Source of the DNA: Fomes fomentarius
Taxonomy: Eukaryota > Basidiomycota > Agaricomycetes > Polyporales > Polyporaceae
Direction of reading: 5' to 3'
NCBI GenBank assembly: GCA_022606135.1
Contig: JABYQN010000001.1
Coordinates: forward strand, 806,001 to 870,000
Length of the DNA stretch: 64,000 nucleotides
Under the pieces are notes generated by a model. The model saw only the letters and a list, made by a program, of their open reading frames with translations, made no database searches and was not told the origin of the DNA. The translations under genes and the position numbers were made by a program. Shown here in pieces: positions 44,770 through 56,890 of the stretch; positions within the stretch are counted from its first letter, which is position 1, and every line of letters begins with the position of its first letter.

Positions 44770-46628
44770 CTAGTCCTCTTCCCCACCGGTACTGCCATTC
44801 CCCACCTTGGTGGCGGCCCTCTTCCAAGCGACGAAATCGTCTAGCATGGATGGCCACGCCTGGTCACAGAAGACTCGTCAGCAATCCTGCCCCTGCACAA
44901 GAGGTCCGACCCACCCCATCAGCTTCATAGTTCGATAGGTCCGGCTCTACCGTGCGAGCGAACTCAAGCACCTGCAACAAAAGATAGCAACAACACTCCG
45001 TGAGCATCACTCTCGATCGTTGTAGAGAAACAACGAAGGAAAACAAGGGATTGCGCACAGGCGCACCGTGCCTCGAGGCTGTCACGCGTGCGAAACGAAG
45101 GACGAGAATGTCTTCGCACTTACCATATTCCACAAATCCTTGTTGACTCCTTTGTAAGTCCCCTTCTCCTGTTTTCATCTGTCATCAGTCTGTCTGCGGG
45201 AACAGGGAAGCTAGTAACGGACATTGATGAACTGCAAGATGTCCTGTGCGATGGGGTACTTAGGAGCGACCAAGACGGACCAGAAGGCGCTTGCAGTCTG
45301 TGATGGCGAGGACGCCATGCAGTGAGCTCAGTCCCACTGCAGGATTGACAGAAACGTACATCTATATCGATGTTCCTAGCCGTCCTGTGCGCATGCATCG
45401 ACTCTGATCAGAATGAGACGAATGAGGGCGTCAGTTAAGGTGACGTACTGCGGCTTAGCCAAAGCAAAGCAGAAGGTGTATAACTCCCCGAAGGCCTTGT
45501 TGTTGTCCGTGGCATATTGACAGTACTGTGAGCGATTGTAAGGTTCCGAAACAACTCCTGTTATGCCTTTCTTCTTCGATGTGATGCTGGAGTTAGAGGA
45601 CTGTATTGGTGGCTTGTCAAGGAGTAACAGGTTCTCGAGATCATGAAGCACAAGAGATAGTGTTTGCAGGTCAGATGCACTGCACGGAGACTTCAATAAG
45701 TTTCCGCTCAAGTGCCATGAATACCTCCATTTAGATAGGTGACACGACTCACCGTAGCTCCCTAGTTCCCTGCAACCACTCGCTCTCCTTGAATTTGGCC
45801 ATCTCTGTTGCGTGCATCTGCCAAGCCAGCACGAGGGGTAACGCGCCTTCCAGAGATATATCCATGTCCGCACATAACCGCTCAAATCCTTCAGGTCCTA
45901 TCTCTCCCGGCGTGTCCTGGTCTTCATACGTCTTGAACAGAGCCTTAGCCCGATCCTCAGAATATGGCTCTGGTCTCGAAGGCTCCTTGCGTGATACAGA
46001 TTTAGAGTTAGATTCTGATGCTGTGGCTGCGCTACCGTCGCTGTAGTCGTCATTGTGGTTAGTTGAGTGTATACAGCAAAGGAGGGATGATATGCGCATA
46101 AGAGGGAGCTGAGCAGAGGAGGCAACGACCGCACCTGCCAGACGTGCTTGCGATCTATCCGGCTTAGTCAGCAACCATTTCACCTTTTATAGTATCTAGC
46201 ATACCTCATTTGGACTAACATATGAGAGGGTTAGGTCTAACGTGCATGTTGTGGCTGGACCAACATACCTCGTCCTGGGTTGCCCTTTCGACTTCGCCCC
46301 TTTCGCAGTAGACGTTCTTGTGGGTGCCTTCTTCATCTTCTTAGCCGCTGGCTCAGCCTGAGGACGAATTTAGTAGAAAACATGGCAGACTGAAACAGGG
46401 AGCGAGGACGATATCTCACCACAATATCCTCCTCCGCTGCCTCCCCGCCTAACTTCTTGTTCTCAGCAACACCACTTGACGTGTTTGCGGAAGCCTTGAG
46501 TCGCGAAGACGTGCGGGTGGCACGCGGTGCCGCTTCCACCGCAGAATCAACGCGTTTTCTCTATATGTTTGCGTCAAAACCTGACCTATTTTCACCTAGT
46601 AGGCGCTTTTGCAAACCTTGGGAGGCAT
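44770..46628 (-). CDS. DCN1: DCN1-like cullin neddylation protein
   Basis: Scaffold-type E3 that promotes transfer of NEDD8/Rub1 to cullins. Ten exons (46628-46617, 46560-46420, 46357-46269, 46154-45753, 45706-45449, 45384-45360, 45297-45223, 45168-45124, 44971-44915, 44859-44770) total 1194 nt, 397 aa. The PONY/DUF298 domain is clear: YSEDRAKALFKTYEDQDTPG, LPLVLAWQMHATEMAKFKES, NNKAFGELYTFCFALAKP, ASAFWSVLVAPKYPIAQDIL, EKGTYKGVNKDLWNM, VLEFARTVEPDLSNYEADG and AWPSMLDDFVAWKR. The N-terminal 80 residues are basic (MPPKRKR, AAKKMKKAP) and look like a nuclear signal. The first exon is only 12 nt coding. Divergent from CIA2. Confidence 0.92.
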
Positions 46629-46811
46629 ACTGCTAGTGCACGCAGGTTGTAAGAGTGGTGGATGTGAGTGGTCGAGGAAAGTGGTCAAGCCAATATCCGC
46701 GTCTAGCCGTGCCGGATCTCTTACGGCAAGTTCCGATTGAGTTCCCGGGCGCCTGTATGGCCGATGTCATCTGGAGAATCGTCGCGTCTGACTCAGTCTC
46801 AGCCTTCGATC
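46629..46811. promoter_or_regulatory. 183-bp divergent DCN1/CIA2 promoter
   Basis: Very compact head-to-head arrangement of two conserved housekeeping genes. No TATA box seen; the TGACTCAG at about 46788 is an AP-1/Gcn4-type site 24 bp upstream of the CIA2 ATG. Confidence 0.55.
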
Positions 46812-47714
46812 ATGTCCACCGAGGTCTTCAACCCCAATCCGACCATCTTTGCTCCGGCCAAGTCGAGGAAAGCACCTCGTGCGTACGCAAAACCCAACTC
46901 CCTCTGGCTGGACGAGGATGAACCAGAACGAGACGATGAGTTTGACCAATCGGACAATCCAGAGGCAATAAACCAAGATGAGATTTTTGGTATGTTGGTT
47001 GACCACGCGAGGCCAACGCCCTACGGAAGAAATGGGCAGAATTTGGTCTACACTCTATGTTATCCTTACTTTCAGCGGGCGCTTCGGCTTTGAAAAGAAG
47101 GATACGATAGATTCTCGACCAGTTTCCCACTTCTCGTCCACAACAAAGTGGACAATCTGGCCGTCTTGAACGATTGGAACTCCCGCTAACTGGCGTGATG
47201 TAGAGCTCATCCGGACCATATCCGACCCCGAGCACCGAAGCATGTCTCTTGAGCAGCTTGCAGTCGTATCAGCGCCTCAAATAACCTTCGATCCAAAGTA
47301 TCCAGACAGGGTGACTGTCGAGTTCACACCGACAGTTCCGCACTGCGGGATGAGCACATTTATTGGTAAGTTTGTGCTGCGTACATCGCACGTCTATGCT
47401 GTCGTAGCACTGACGTTTGACAACCCCAGGGCTGTCCATCCGTGTGCGCCTGCTCCGAAGTCTCCCACAGCGGTTCAAGATCGATATCCGCGTCAAACCT
47501 GGCTCCCACCAGAGCGAACACGCGCGTGGGTGTCATGATTCTTCATGTCCTCCCGCGACGTGTAAGAGGCGATGTGCTGACCTACCCGATCTGCCCAGTG
47601 AACAAACAGCTCAACGACAAGGAACGTGTCGCGGCGGCCCTCGAAAACCCTGCTCTTCTCGAAGTCCTCGAACAGTGCCTCTCCACCGCAGGGAATGCGC
47701 CCCACGAGGACTAA
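46812..47714 (+). CDS. CIA2: CIA2/MIP18 (DUF59) cytosolic Fe-S assembly factor
   Basis: Part of the CIA targeting complex that inserts Fe-S clusters into cytosolic and nuclear apoproteins. Exons 46812-46989, 47204-47365, 47430-47525 and 47599-47714 total 552 nt (183 aa). The N-terminal part is acidic ([20 protein letters not shown]). The MIP18 core follows: [40 protein letters not shown] and [20 protein letters not shown] with the conserved reactive Cys, then [12 protein letters not shown]. The C terminus is [20 protein letters not shown]. The long first intron is 214 nt. Confidence 0.95.
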
Positions 47715-50700
47715 CCGCTGCGTTACCGCTCGGGCCCATTGATGTCGACACATCGACTAACATCTGCCACCGTATCATGTATGTAGCTTCTAGATCTTGT
47801 GTGTAACCTCACGCACCGCATTGTAACCATAGCCTGCCTTTGTGCTATCCATAAATTGTGTGCAACTTTGTGGAGATTGTTGAGTTGGTTGCTCCCGGGG
47901 TGATCGGTTCCGCGCATCGGTCTGTGTTACTCGTAGCATAGTGCGCGCGGCGACTTTCCATATGCATATTCGCTTCGCATATTCCCCCAAGCACCCTATT
48001 CCGACACGCCCAACGGCACCCCCTGACCACCGCTCGCTGACCGTCGTTGGTAGCTCGGTCTCGGACGGCCTCCATCCAAACTTCCCCAAAACGCCACCAG
48101 CTCACATTCCGGGGATATTGAACGCCCTGAGAATATAATTACTCGCTATGTCTATGCTACCCGCTATGCAAGACCGCTCTGCAGACAGCGCGCCGATACT
48201 CCTCACGGTCATCGATGGCGAGCGCTTGTGCGTACCGCCATGCCATAATCCCGAAACATCATCGACTGACTGACCCCCTCCCGGGCGCAACCGTCTCAAT
48301 GCTCCAACAGTATGTGATCTTGAAAATTTCGCCGCCCATTGCGAAATCAACCTACGCCTCAATCGCCGCCATGGGCCGCACACGAGCGGCCGCGATTACG
48401 CATGTAACCACCATCAATCCAACGGAGAGAGGGTTAAGCGAGGGACAAGTGCGGAGGCACGGCTACAGGTGGGATATACATATACTTGATACCTTGGTGT
48501 ATGACTGTTGCCGAATTAGTGGGTCTGTGAGGACTGAGATTTTTGTTGCGTCCGCTGCACTGCGCCGGCCCAGGACTTCGCAACGGTCAGGGCCCAGTGC
48601 GGAGTCGGCGACTTAGATATGTTATCAGGGTCTGTATATTTCGTATCTTGGCTGCGTCGCGGCATGTATGCAGTCTTATCTGTTGCGAGTCGGACTGCGC
48701 GCTGACAAGGAGTACGACGTCGGGGGGTGACTGTATGCCAGCATCCTGTTCGCTCGCGCGCTCCGCTTCGGTGAACCTTAGAGTCTTGGACAAAGACCAT
48801 ATCAGTTCGTAGGCAGTTCGAAGCTTAGTCCAGTGCATAAAGTGTCTTGGCTGGAAGTTGGCATCGTGACCATTCTGAGACCGGTGGCAGGGAAGGGCGG
48901 CTTATACGACTCATTCCGGTACTATACGGTTCATAACTGCAGGAATTAGTAAGTCGTCGCAGCTTTACATTCTAACACATGCATATGAAGGTTCTACCCG
49001 GTGGTGAGCCGGTGCATTGGCAGGTGTTTGCGCAAATTTGACACAACTCTCCATTCCGTGGAAGGACGCCGGGCTCTGCATGATCGTAGCGACAGGATAA
49101 ACGACACATAAAATGCTGCCCATGTGCATCTGTTCTTCTCCTCATTCATTAGCCGGACGTGTGTGTGCTCGATGATAGATCCATCACGCCGCCGCCGCCC
49201 CACAACGCCCATAGGAGCGTAAATTTACTCTGCGCCGCGCAAACAAGTCGCGCGATGACGGTATCATACCCGACATATGGAGTTATGACTGGCCCCAGAT
49301 TGGCACGCGGCATCCTATATCGCTGTGTCTCTGCATTGCGTCGCTCGCACATGTCTCGGGGACCGGGTTGCCAGACGACATGACTAGAAGGCACGCGAGT
49401 AAAGATCCTGCTATATGGACCGTACGATTGCCCTGTTGTAGGCCCCGTGGTCACAGTGCGGTGGTGATGAAAAACTGAGTATCTACCCGGTGTCGGGAAG
49501 TTTATGAGAACAAAGGAGAAACCACTCACAGGGGGAAAGGGTACCTCTGAGACCCTGAGAACCCTGGCTCTTACCGTATTCAGCCGCCACATATGCATGA
49601 GAGGGTATGGTTTAAAAGATGCCAGGGTGCTTTGACGCCCGCATTCGCACATACCGTTTGAGGGAATAGTTGTATCCTGAAATAAAGTTCAGAAGACAAG
49701 CTGGGTGCCAAACTACCAAGATACAAAGTCAATAGAGGGAGCTCCTACTACGATAGATAGCCAATCCGACGAATGGCAGTTGTTCGACGTTGTGGGTCTT
49801 GTGATCACAACAAAGAATTGAGGCGTCGTATCAAGCCCGTGTCCAAGTCTTGAACATAGCCGCCTACACAGCAGACCATCTGCATCGAAGCATACAAAAC
49901 TGTCTGAGCATGACTGAACAGCGAGAGAATCAGTTTGTTGTCTCACCATCGGAGGCGGGGAAGATATATTAAGCGCTCGATATCCATGTCAATTGTAAGA
50001 TCGGTGGCACAGACATTTTTGGCGGTCTCACAAGGGCCCGCCTAGTGGCCCCGCCACGCGAAACAAACTCGCGGCTGGAACATTGCCGACAGGAGTTTCT
50101 CGGTTGCTGTTAGCGCTACCTCCGGGCCTACACCACCCTGGTGCCACTCGACCGCCAGTGTACACTGCATGCACGAAGTCCGTTGCAAGTAGGAGACGCA
50201 GGTTATCGGGGACGCGCCGTAGTTTCAAGGCAACGCGACTATCATGCGCACGCGTTGTGGGTGCCTGCTTAATCGGTGAATATAGGCAGATCTGTTGTTG
50301 GTTAGTCTGGGTTATACATTGTCTGTGCCCGATTTCGCCTTCCGTGGGATCTCTTTTGTTCCTCCGGGCTGCGGAAGCGTTATGCACGGCGCCTGATCCT
50401 TAAAGGATCAGCCATGCACACGCCACGAACACCGTGGTTGCGGCTTCCTGACACGCGTCTGCTATTGTTCTTCGGGTAACGTGGCGCGAGGCGCGGTGAG
50501 TTACTACACGGAAGAGACATAGGTACTTAGTCTTTCAGCGGGGACTGCGCTGGATCAGTGATGCGCAACGTGGGCGGAGTACGGGGTGCGATGAGAGGAG
50601 ATTTTGTGCTTGATGAGGGCGGGACGGGATGATCGTACGGAATTATGGAACTTGAAGTAATAGCCCTTTGTTTCCCAAACAAGGGAGGTTCCGGCGCCTA

Positions 50701-50870
50701 GGAGTCGGGCGCTTCGGCCCGTCCCCACAGAACAACAACATCCAAATATGGGACAAGGTAGTATGTACAACGACTTTAAATCCTCCGTTGCACCCCCGCC
50801 TCCCTCAAATACCCCCCTCTCACCCATCTATCCAACCCATTCCTGTTCTCCCATCTTGATTCCGTCCAAG
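47715..50870. other. 3.2 kb gene-poor region
   Basis: No recognisable exon on either strand. The largest frames (48215-48616 plus, 49149-49652 minus) have no domain and biased composition. Small inverted repeats occur, such as TGATCCTTAAAGGATCA at about 50395 (8-bp arms, 1-nt spacer) and CCCTGGC...GCCAGGG at about 49561-49627. May hold a non-coding RNA or decayed repeats; nothing shows it directly. Confidence 0.5.
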
Positions 50871-51733
50871 ATGTCATCTTCAGTCTGCTCTCATGTGAAT
50901 ATCATCCCATCAACACTGCCTGAGCTTTCACTGACCTTTGATGCCCAGAACTCGTATCCGATGAGTACAGACAGTCTCCTTCTCGAGCAACCATGCGGCT
51001 CCCATCGCATAAAGTATCAGGGCGCTGGAGAACGCGCGCCTTACGATTTTGCCCTCGAGACCGACGACCAAGCCATCGATGCCTCTCTCGTGCTCCCCCA
51101 CTACCGTGCCCACAATCAGCCGTACGACCACCGGCTGAGCATGTACGTTGGAACCGACTCAAACGCCCCCATCAAATTGAAAGTGGTATGTCTTCACCCG
51201 CCCGCATCAATTTCTGGCCACCTCCTAACCCCTTGTCCCAACAGTGTCGCAAGTTCACTCCCGCACGGACAACCAAATTCAAGCTCGACGTCCACTCCGC
51301 GTCCTCGTCCGAACTGACCATCTGGCTCCCCTCCGACTTCAAAGGCCACATCCACCGCTCCTCGGCGTGCAAGAAGGTCTCCTTCTCCGCTGGCTTCACC
51401 AATCGCATCATGCAGAATGTCTGCCTCACCCAGTCCCGCCGCCCCTCCGTCGTCTCCATGTCCGACCACCGCTTTTCCGAGATCTACGTCTCAGATGGCC
51501 GCCCGCTCGACAGCGAGAAGTACCCCAGCTATGGCGCCGTCAAGGGCCCATGGGACGAGGACGAGGTTGTCGTCGAGACCACCGGACCCGTCACGTTCCG
51601 TATGTGGGACATCCACCGCGGCGAGCCTGAGGGACGTTGCCGTGAGGCGTGCAAGCGCGCCTTCGGCCTTGGCTGGTGCTCGAAGCGCAGCCCCGAAGTC
51701 GCCATCGACTGGGACTTCCTTCTCGAAGACTAG
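50871..51733 (+). CDS. DUF7330-like protein
   Basis: Two exons (50871-51185, 51245-51733) total 804 nt, 267 aa. The beta-rich core reads LDVHSASSSELTIWLPSDFK followed by GHIHRSSACKKVSFSAGFTN and RIMQNVCL, which I associate with the DUF7330 family of mushroom fungi; function unknown. The C-terminal part is DEVVVETTGPVTFRMWDIHR and an unusual Cys-containing helix (CREACKRAFGLGWC). The ATG at 50871 follows a CT-rich leader; an upstream ATG at 50748 is in frame, but the residues between look like translated UTR. No signal peptide or membrane segment. Confidence 0.78.
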
Positions 51734-51969
51734 GCGCAAAGCGCTCTAAGCCCCTTTCTCCGTCTTCACGGCGTCTCGACGCCCCGAGTATCTTCGCTTC
51801 GCTTCTCTTCTCCGCCATGCCACCTGGCCACCATATTTCCGCTCTCCGTCCTTCACGCTTCTTCTCCATTCGCAGACAGACACGTCCCTGCATCTTCACT
51901 CGCACGCATTCTTCGTTCACAGATACCTCGGGTTCCCTCTCAGTTCCCTCATGTCTCCGTAGTTCTCTG

Positions 51970-52036
51970 CACACACTGTAGCATCAGCACGTCTCCTCAC
52001 GCACCCACATAGACTCTCACACACTGTAGCATCAGC
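51970..52036. repeat. 19-bp direct repeat in the DUF7330 gene 3' region
   Basis: CACACACTGTAGCATCAGC occurs at 51970-51988 and again, identical, at 52018-52036, a 48-bp period. It lies about 240 bp past the stop codon, probably in or near the 3' UTR. Confidence 0.9.
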
Positions 52037-52479
52037 TCTCACCACTATTACTCGCATTTACACGCCTTTACGTACCTTGTGCCACGTTGCCACGCGACGC
52101 CCAGGTAACACATCCCTTAGCACCCTTAATTCTATCTTTATGGCGCGCCTGGTGGCGTCGCTTTACCCTACTAGCACTTACCCTCATGTCTTATGCCTTC
52201 CGTGTTTGAACGAATGTATGCACGTGTATACCACTAGCACGTCAGTACATATAGTCACCAATTCAGCAATTCATGAACAGTTGAGAGAGTCACTAAGAAC
52301 ACAGTGAATCAGATGCTCTCAAATATGCAGCTGCCTGGGCTCCGGGTGACACGATCATGTATGTACCGATATTCCTTCACCGGTCAGCAGATATTCAGAT
52401 TGAGCAGAAAGTAGTGTGCATTGAGAAATTCGTGAATTTGTCGAAGTGAGTCTCGACTCTCCTTCGGCATTCACAACGG

Positions 52480-52740
52480 TTGTTCAAGTTCGTCAATACC
52501 CAGCCTCCTAGTATTCTCATGCCATACGGACCTCCGAGTTCTGGTACGTGTAGCTTGTCATTTGTGGTGCGTGTAGTACTACTAGTTGCGAAGGAGACCG
52601 GAGCTCTTCTTCCTCATCAATTGTCCCGAGACCATGTCGAGGATGGATGGACATTCGGAGAGTAACTTACACAAGGCTTTCGACTCTCCATCGTCTTCAT
52701 CGACGTCCGAAATTGACTCTATTGCAGGACGAGAGAAGAC
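52480..52740 (+). pseudogene. Decayed CDC48-like AAA ATPase (D1 domain) fragment
   Basis: Two frames together echo the D1 ATPase of Cdc48/p97. PPSILMPYGPPSSGT corresponds to the Walker A region (GPPGTGKT lost its Lys). AKETGA, then ELFFLINCPETMSRMDGHSE and SNLHKAFDS follow, and STSEIDSIAGREKT corresponds to Walker B and the segment after it. Frameshifts, the missing Lys and a gap between HKAF and EIDSIA show it is dead. It covers only about 90 residues of a normally 800-residue protein; no introns or other domains are visible. A functional CDC48 must lie elsewhere. Confidence 0.75.
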
Positions 52741-53781
52741 TACTTACATAACGGCAAGCTCAAGGTCAAACCTGGTTGAACTTCAAGTTCCATTACTAGC
52801 CGGCCAAACCTACTGCACTGGGTTTTTCGCCGATATCACTCAAGAACCCGGGTTCTTGCCAGCACCCGGGGTCTCCAAATAGAATCATCCCATAATAGTC
52901 ACGGGGCCTGTCGAGGTGAGTTGGAATGGTACAGCCTCAGTACTAGTATCATACCACAAAACAGAGATGCTCCCCAGACCTGCTTGTGGTTCTGATGATG
53001 ATCGCGAGGACCTTCTGCAGGCTGTATGGCCGCTTGCGGATCGATGAAATGTGACGACCGCCGCACAAGCAAGAATAAGGGCGAACTCTGCAGGTACAAG
53101 GGCCCAGATATCCGGATTCAGTCTGCTTCCCCACTTACGCCCATCCTTGCAGTGGAGATGTGTGCCTCACGTTAGTGCCAGACGTTCCTGACCGACAAGC
53201 AGAGCATGCTTGCTTCGCCTTCGATTCGCCCACAAAGATCGAATGAACTTGACACGAGTCTCGGAATCAGCGCCGCTTTATCTAGATATCCAGAGAACGA
53301 CGCTGGCCATACATACCTCTCCTGGAAACCGCGCCGTGTAGTTGCTTCATCTCTTTACTCTGAAATATGTTGGACTATTTTACTCAGGAGTCGACCCTCG
53401 TTTTGTCCATGCACCGGGTTGGGTCGCATAAGTGGGCGGTCGCTGGCGGCGACTCGCTGCTATGCGTCACACGGTGGTTTGTTCGCCGGCATCGCATCGC
53501 AGTGGCACCAGTGTGGCGCATCCCTGCAATATTAGCATCAGCATCGTTTCCCAGCACCCCTCGTCTTCCGAGCAACCTAATCACAGCCGCGTCCTGGCCC
53601 ATTCCAATCAGCGCCGGTGTCTGCGTCTGCGGCTCCGTCTCCGAGCTAACAGAACAACATCTAGAATACGCCAAAAGAATGTATACAGGAGGGTATTGTA
53701 AAGTATGCATATGCAACACGAAAGCACAGGAGAGAGACCGACCACGCCCGCCTGCTGTATCCGGATTCCGCGAGTAGGTCC
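52741..53781. other. Intergenic between the AAA relic and VPS1
   Basis: About 1 kb with no convincing exon. A 136-codon plus frame (53367-53777) has no recognisable domain. Confidence 0.4.
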
Positions 53782-56700
53782 TTACACGCTCGCCACGATC
53801 CTGAAAAAGAAGTAATCAATGATCAGCACCGGATAGAGAGAGCAAAGATCCAGGTACGCACTCCTCGGCCTTGTTGAGCGCCTGGATCATCGACACGACC
53901 TCCTTGCGGCGGTTGACGACGAACTCGGACTCCTTCAGGAGATCGTCCAGCACCTCCGGCTTGTAGAGCTCCTGCAGCAGCTCGCGCTGGAGATTCTCCT
54001 TGGAGTGGTTCACGAGCGTCAACGAGATGGCCTTTGGCACCATATCGATCATCTCGCGCTTGACGATGTTAAAGTACGAATGGATGAGGAGCTCTGCGGA
54101 CGCAAGTCATGGAATGGTGAGCCACCCAAGGTTGGATTGTGGGCACACGCCAAGGAAGAAGGATACATACTGATGACTTCAGTCTCCATCGTCTCGCGCT
54201 CGTTAAGCGCAGCTTGAGGCTTGATGACATTGGGAGGCTACAACTCAGAAATGAATATCGGGTCTCACCATATGTTCCGCTATGCGCGGACTCACCGCAT
54301 CCATGACCGCCGCGCCCTTCTTCTTGGGCTGGTTCTTCGCAAAGAACGATCCGAAGAAGCTCGGTTCCTCCTTCATGTCCACGTCTAGGTCACGGTTGTT
54401 CAATTGGGCGGGTGTGACCTTCTTCGAGTCGTGCTGTTGCTGAGGCTTGTTCGCGTTAAGCCGGTCAGTGACAAGCGCCATTGCCTTGTGGCCGTTGAGG
54501 AAGTCCGGGTGCGTCGTATTCACATAGCACGCTTGCATCCTTGGTCACATACCGTAAGTGCATGGAGACGAGCTTAAATCAAGATAGGGACGTACGCGAC
54601 CATGTCAGACACAAGCTTGGTCGTAGGAGCCATGGAGTTCTTGAAGAAGTTGACGACTACCGAGTTGAAACGGTCGCGGAGAGCAGGGAACCGCCTGAAC
54701 GCTTGCTGTAGGGTCATCAATAATGGGGCTGAAGAACGAGCTGATCGTAACTCACGACTTTGTTGAGGAGCTGACCGAGTATACGGATAAGCTCGTCGTA
54801 GACAAGTTGGCAACACTTCAGCGACGGCTCCTCCAATCTCCGTATCTGCTGCTTGACGATGATCTCGAACGCTTGGGTGCCGACGAAGAGCGAAGGCGTC
54901 GAACCGGAAGAGTTGTACAGAATGGTCCGAATGTCTCCGTCTTTCACCTGGTCGAAGGGATCAATGGTTTTGATGCCTTGGTTGAACAGCTCATGGAACA
55001 CGAAGCTGATACGAGCACCACCAGATAGCTCATTCAGCGACAAATCGTTGGTGTTACCGTCAATTGTTGTGCGGAAATCCGAGCAGAACTCCGTAATCAC
55101 GGACAATACGATGCTCGATGAGCTGGTATCACCCAACGCCCCACCAAGTGTCTGAAGCTCTGCGTTGTACTTCTGCAACTGCTGAGAGATCCGTGCCTTA
55201 ATATCAGGAAGTGTTGCTCGGATGTGCGCCATGAGGATCTACAAGAGCCCATCAGTGGCACCTATGGTTGGAATCGTGCACAAAGCACATACGACGTTGA
55301 GCTTGCGAGCAAGGAAAGGAGTGCCACAGTACTGCGCCTTATTAGAGTAGGACGAATGAGTCTCGAAGAACTTGCGTTCTGCTTCCAAAGCGGCACTGAT
55401 GGGTTTGCTTTGGTCGATATCCCGTTGACCACGGTTCACGACGGGCACGTAACCCAGCCGGAGTGGGATGACACGACCAGCGAGGATATCGACAACATCA
55501 GTACCGACATCCCTACGACCCATCCTCAGTCTAGCTACAATCGACGAAAGATGAATGGTATATCACTCACATGAGATCAACCTTCGTTAGCACACCGATT
55601 GTTCTTTGACCTTCGGGATCCACCTCGCGCGCAAGTTTCAATCCATCGGAGTTGGCCAAATCAGTGTTGCCGGCTGTAACGGCAAGGATGATACATGCTG
55701 GTCGCGAGATGTATTTCAGTAGCATATCCTTGATTTGTTTCTCGATATCGCGCGGTTGGTCGCCCACAGGCACTTTCGTCAGACCGGGAAGATCGACAAG
55801 TGTTAACGTCAAGACGTTAGGAGAGAAAATGCGTAAGTTAATGGGAAGAGGGGAGATGCCGGCATTCTTGCCCGTCTTCGCTTCTGTGTCGCGGACGATC
55901 TCCTCCCGAATCTTGTTGAAGTCGTAGAATTTTTGCCCAGGAAGGTGCAAAAATTCACCCCATTCGTCTGGGTTAGCATGTGAATCACCCCCGCCTTCAG
56001 ATCTTCGCCATCGGCCCTCGCTGGATTTGTAATGTAAGTTCAAACCGCAGATATATGGTGACGGGGTGGTACGTACGAGCACCATTTGGTTGGGGGTGAG
56101 TTGGTTTGCGGTTGATGAGTTGGAGGACCTAGGATTGGCACTTGTGAGCACTGTGGCCCACACGTTCTCTGTTCCATTTGTTCGTTCTGGCCCATCCCCA
56201 CAGAGCATATAAGTTGCTCAGAGACCGTTGAAAGGTCAGGTACTCTACAAGAAGGAATCACGAACCCACGTAACACATATTCTGGAGCCTCTAAATCGAC
56301 GCGTCGTCCCTTGTGGGCTTTGGTACTACCGCAGAAATCGACTGTGCGGAACCATTCCTGCTCGCCAACTACAGTGATATAGCATGGACCTCGTATGCAA
56401 TGACATGCTAGGGATTCATCCCAGTAGAATGCCAGGCGGAGTGGCATCAATTATGACTACCCGAGGTGACGTCTGCTAATCAAGGCGAAGGTCTCACGTC
56501 ATGAACACCATACGAGACTACTCCAATCGTCTCATGCAGTCACAGGATGATGCACAGAGAATGCAGTAGATTATGCATAGACGGAAAACCAGGTCAATGG
56601 AAGCATTGAATCAGTACTCACCAATGGTCGCCTAGTCACGATACCCGTTCCTCGTGGCAAGAAATCCCTTCCGACAATGTTCTAACAGTCGACATGTATC

Positions 56701-56890
56701 TGAGAATCGTTCGTGGCTTATATATGGACTGACGCACCTCGAGCACACTACTCTTTCCGCTACTCTGACTTCCGAGCACACATATCTGTGGAAGGTCTAT
56801 TTGGGACGCCGACGAGCCGACAGCGGAGAATACGTCTTGAAGTTTATTGACAACGCTGACAATTTCTGTGCCGAGACCTGAGGTGGCCAT
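53782..56890 (-). CDS. VPS1: Vps1-type dynamin GTPase
   Basis: Large GTPase of vacuolar/endosomal and peroxisomal membrane fission. Eleven exons total 2106 nt, 701 aa. GTPase motifs are [12 protein letters not shown] (P-loop), [20 protein letters not shown] (switch I), [14 protein letters not shown] (switch II) and LTKVDLM. The middle domain includes [13 protein letters not shown] and [20 protein letters not shown]. The GED is [20 protein letters not shown] through KAEEIVASV. KKFF-like insert B reads [36 protein letters not shown] and [20 protein letters not shown] fit Vps1 better than Dnm1. There is no PH domain. Intron 2 is 493 nt (56129-56621) against about 45-75 nt for most others. The last coding exon is 19 nt. 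Confidence 0.93.

Noticed and set aside
49149..49652. 167-codon minus-strand frame in the gene-poor region
   Set aside because: No domain, no splice context and composition typical of chance frames.
50028..50403. Overlapping 119- and 106-codon frames on opposite strands
   Set aside because: Mutually antisense and without family features; judged chance.
52860..53134. Possible minus-strand AAA D2-like scrap (MILFGDPG)
   Set aside because: Only eight residues resemble a P-loop, and the surrounding frame has stops; not supportable.
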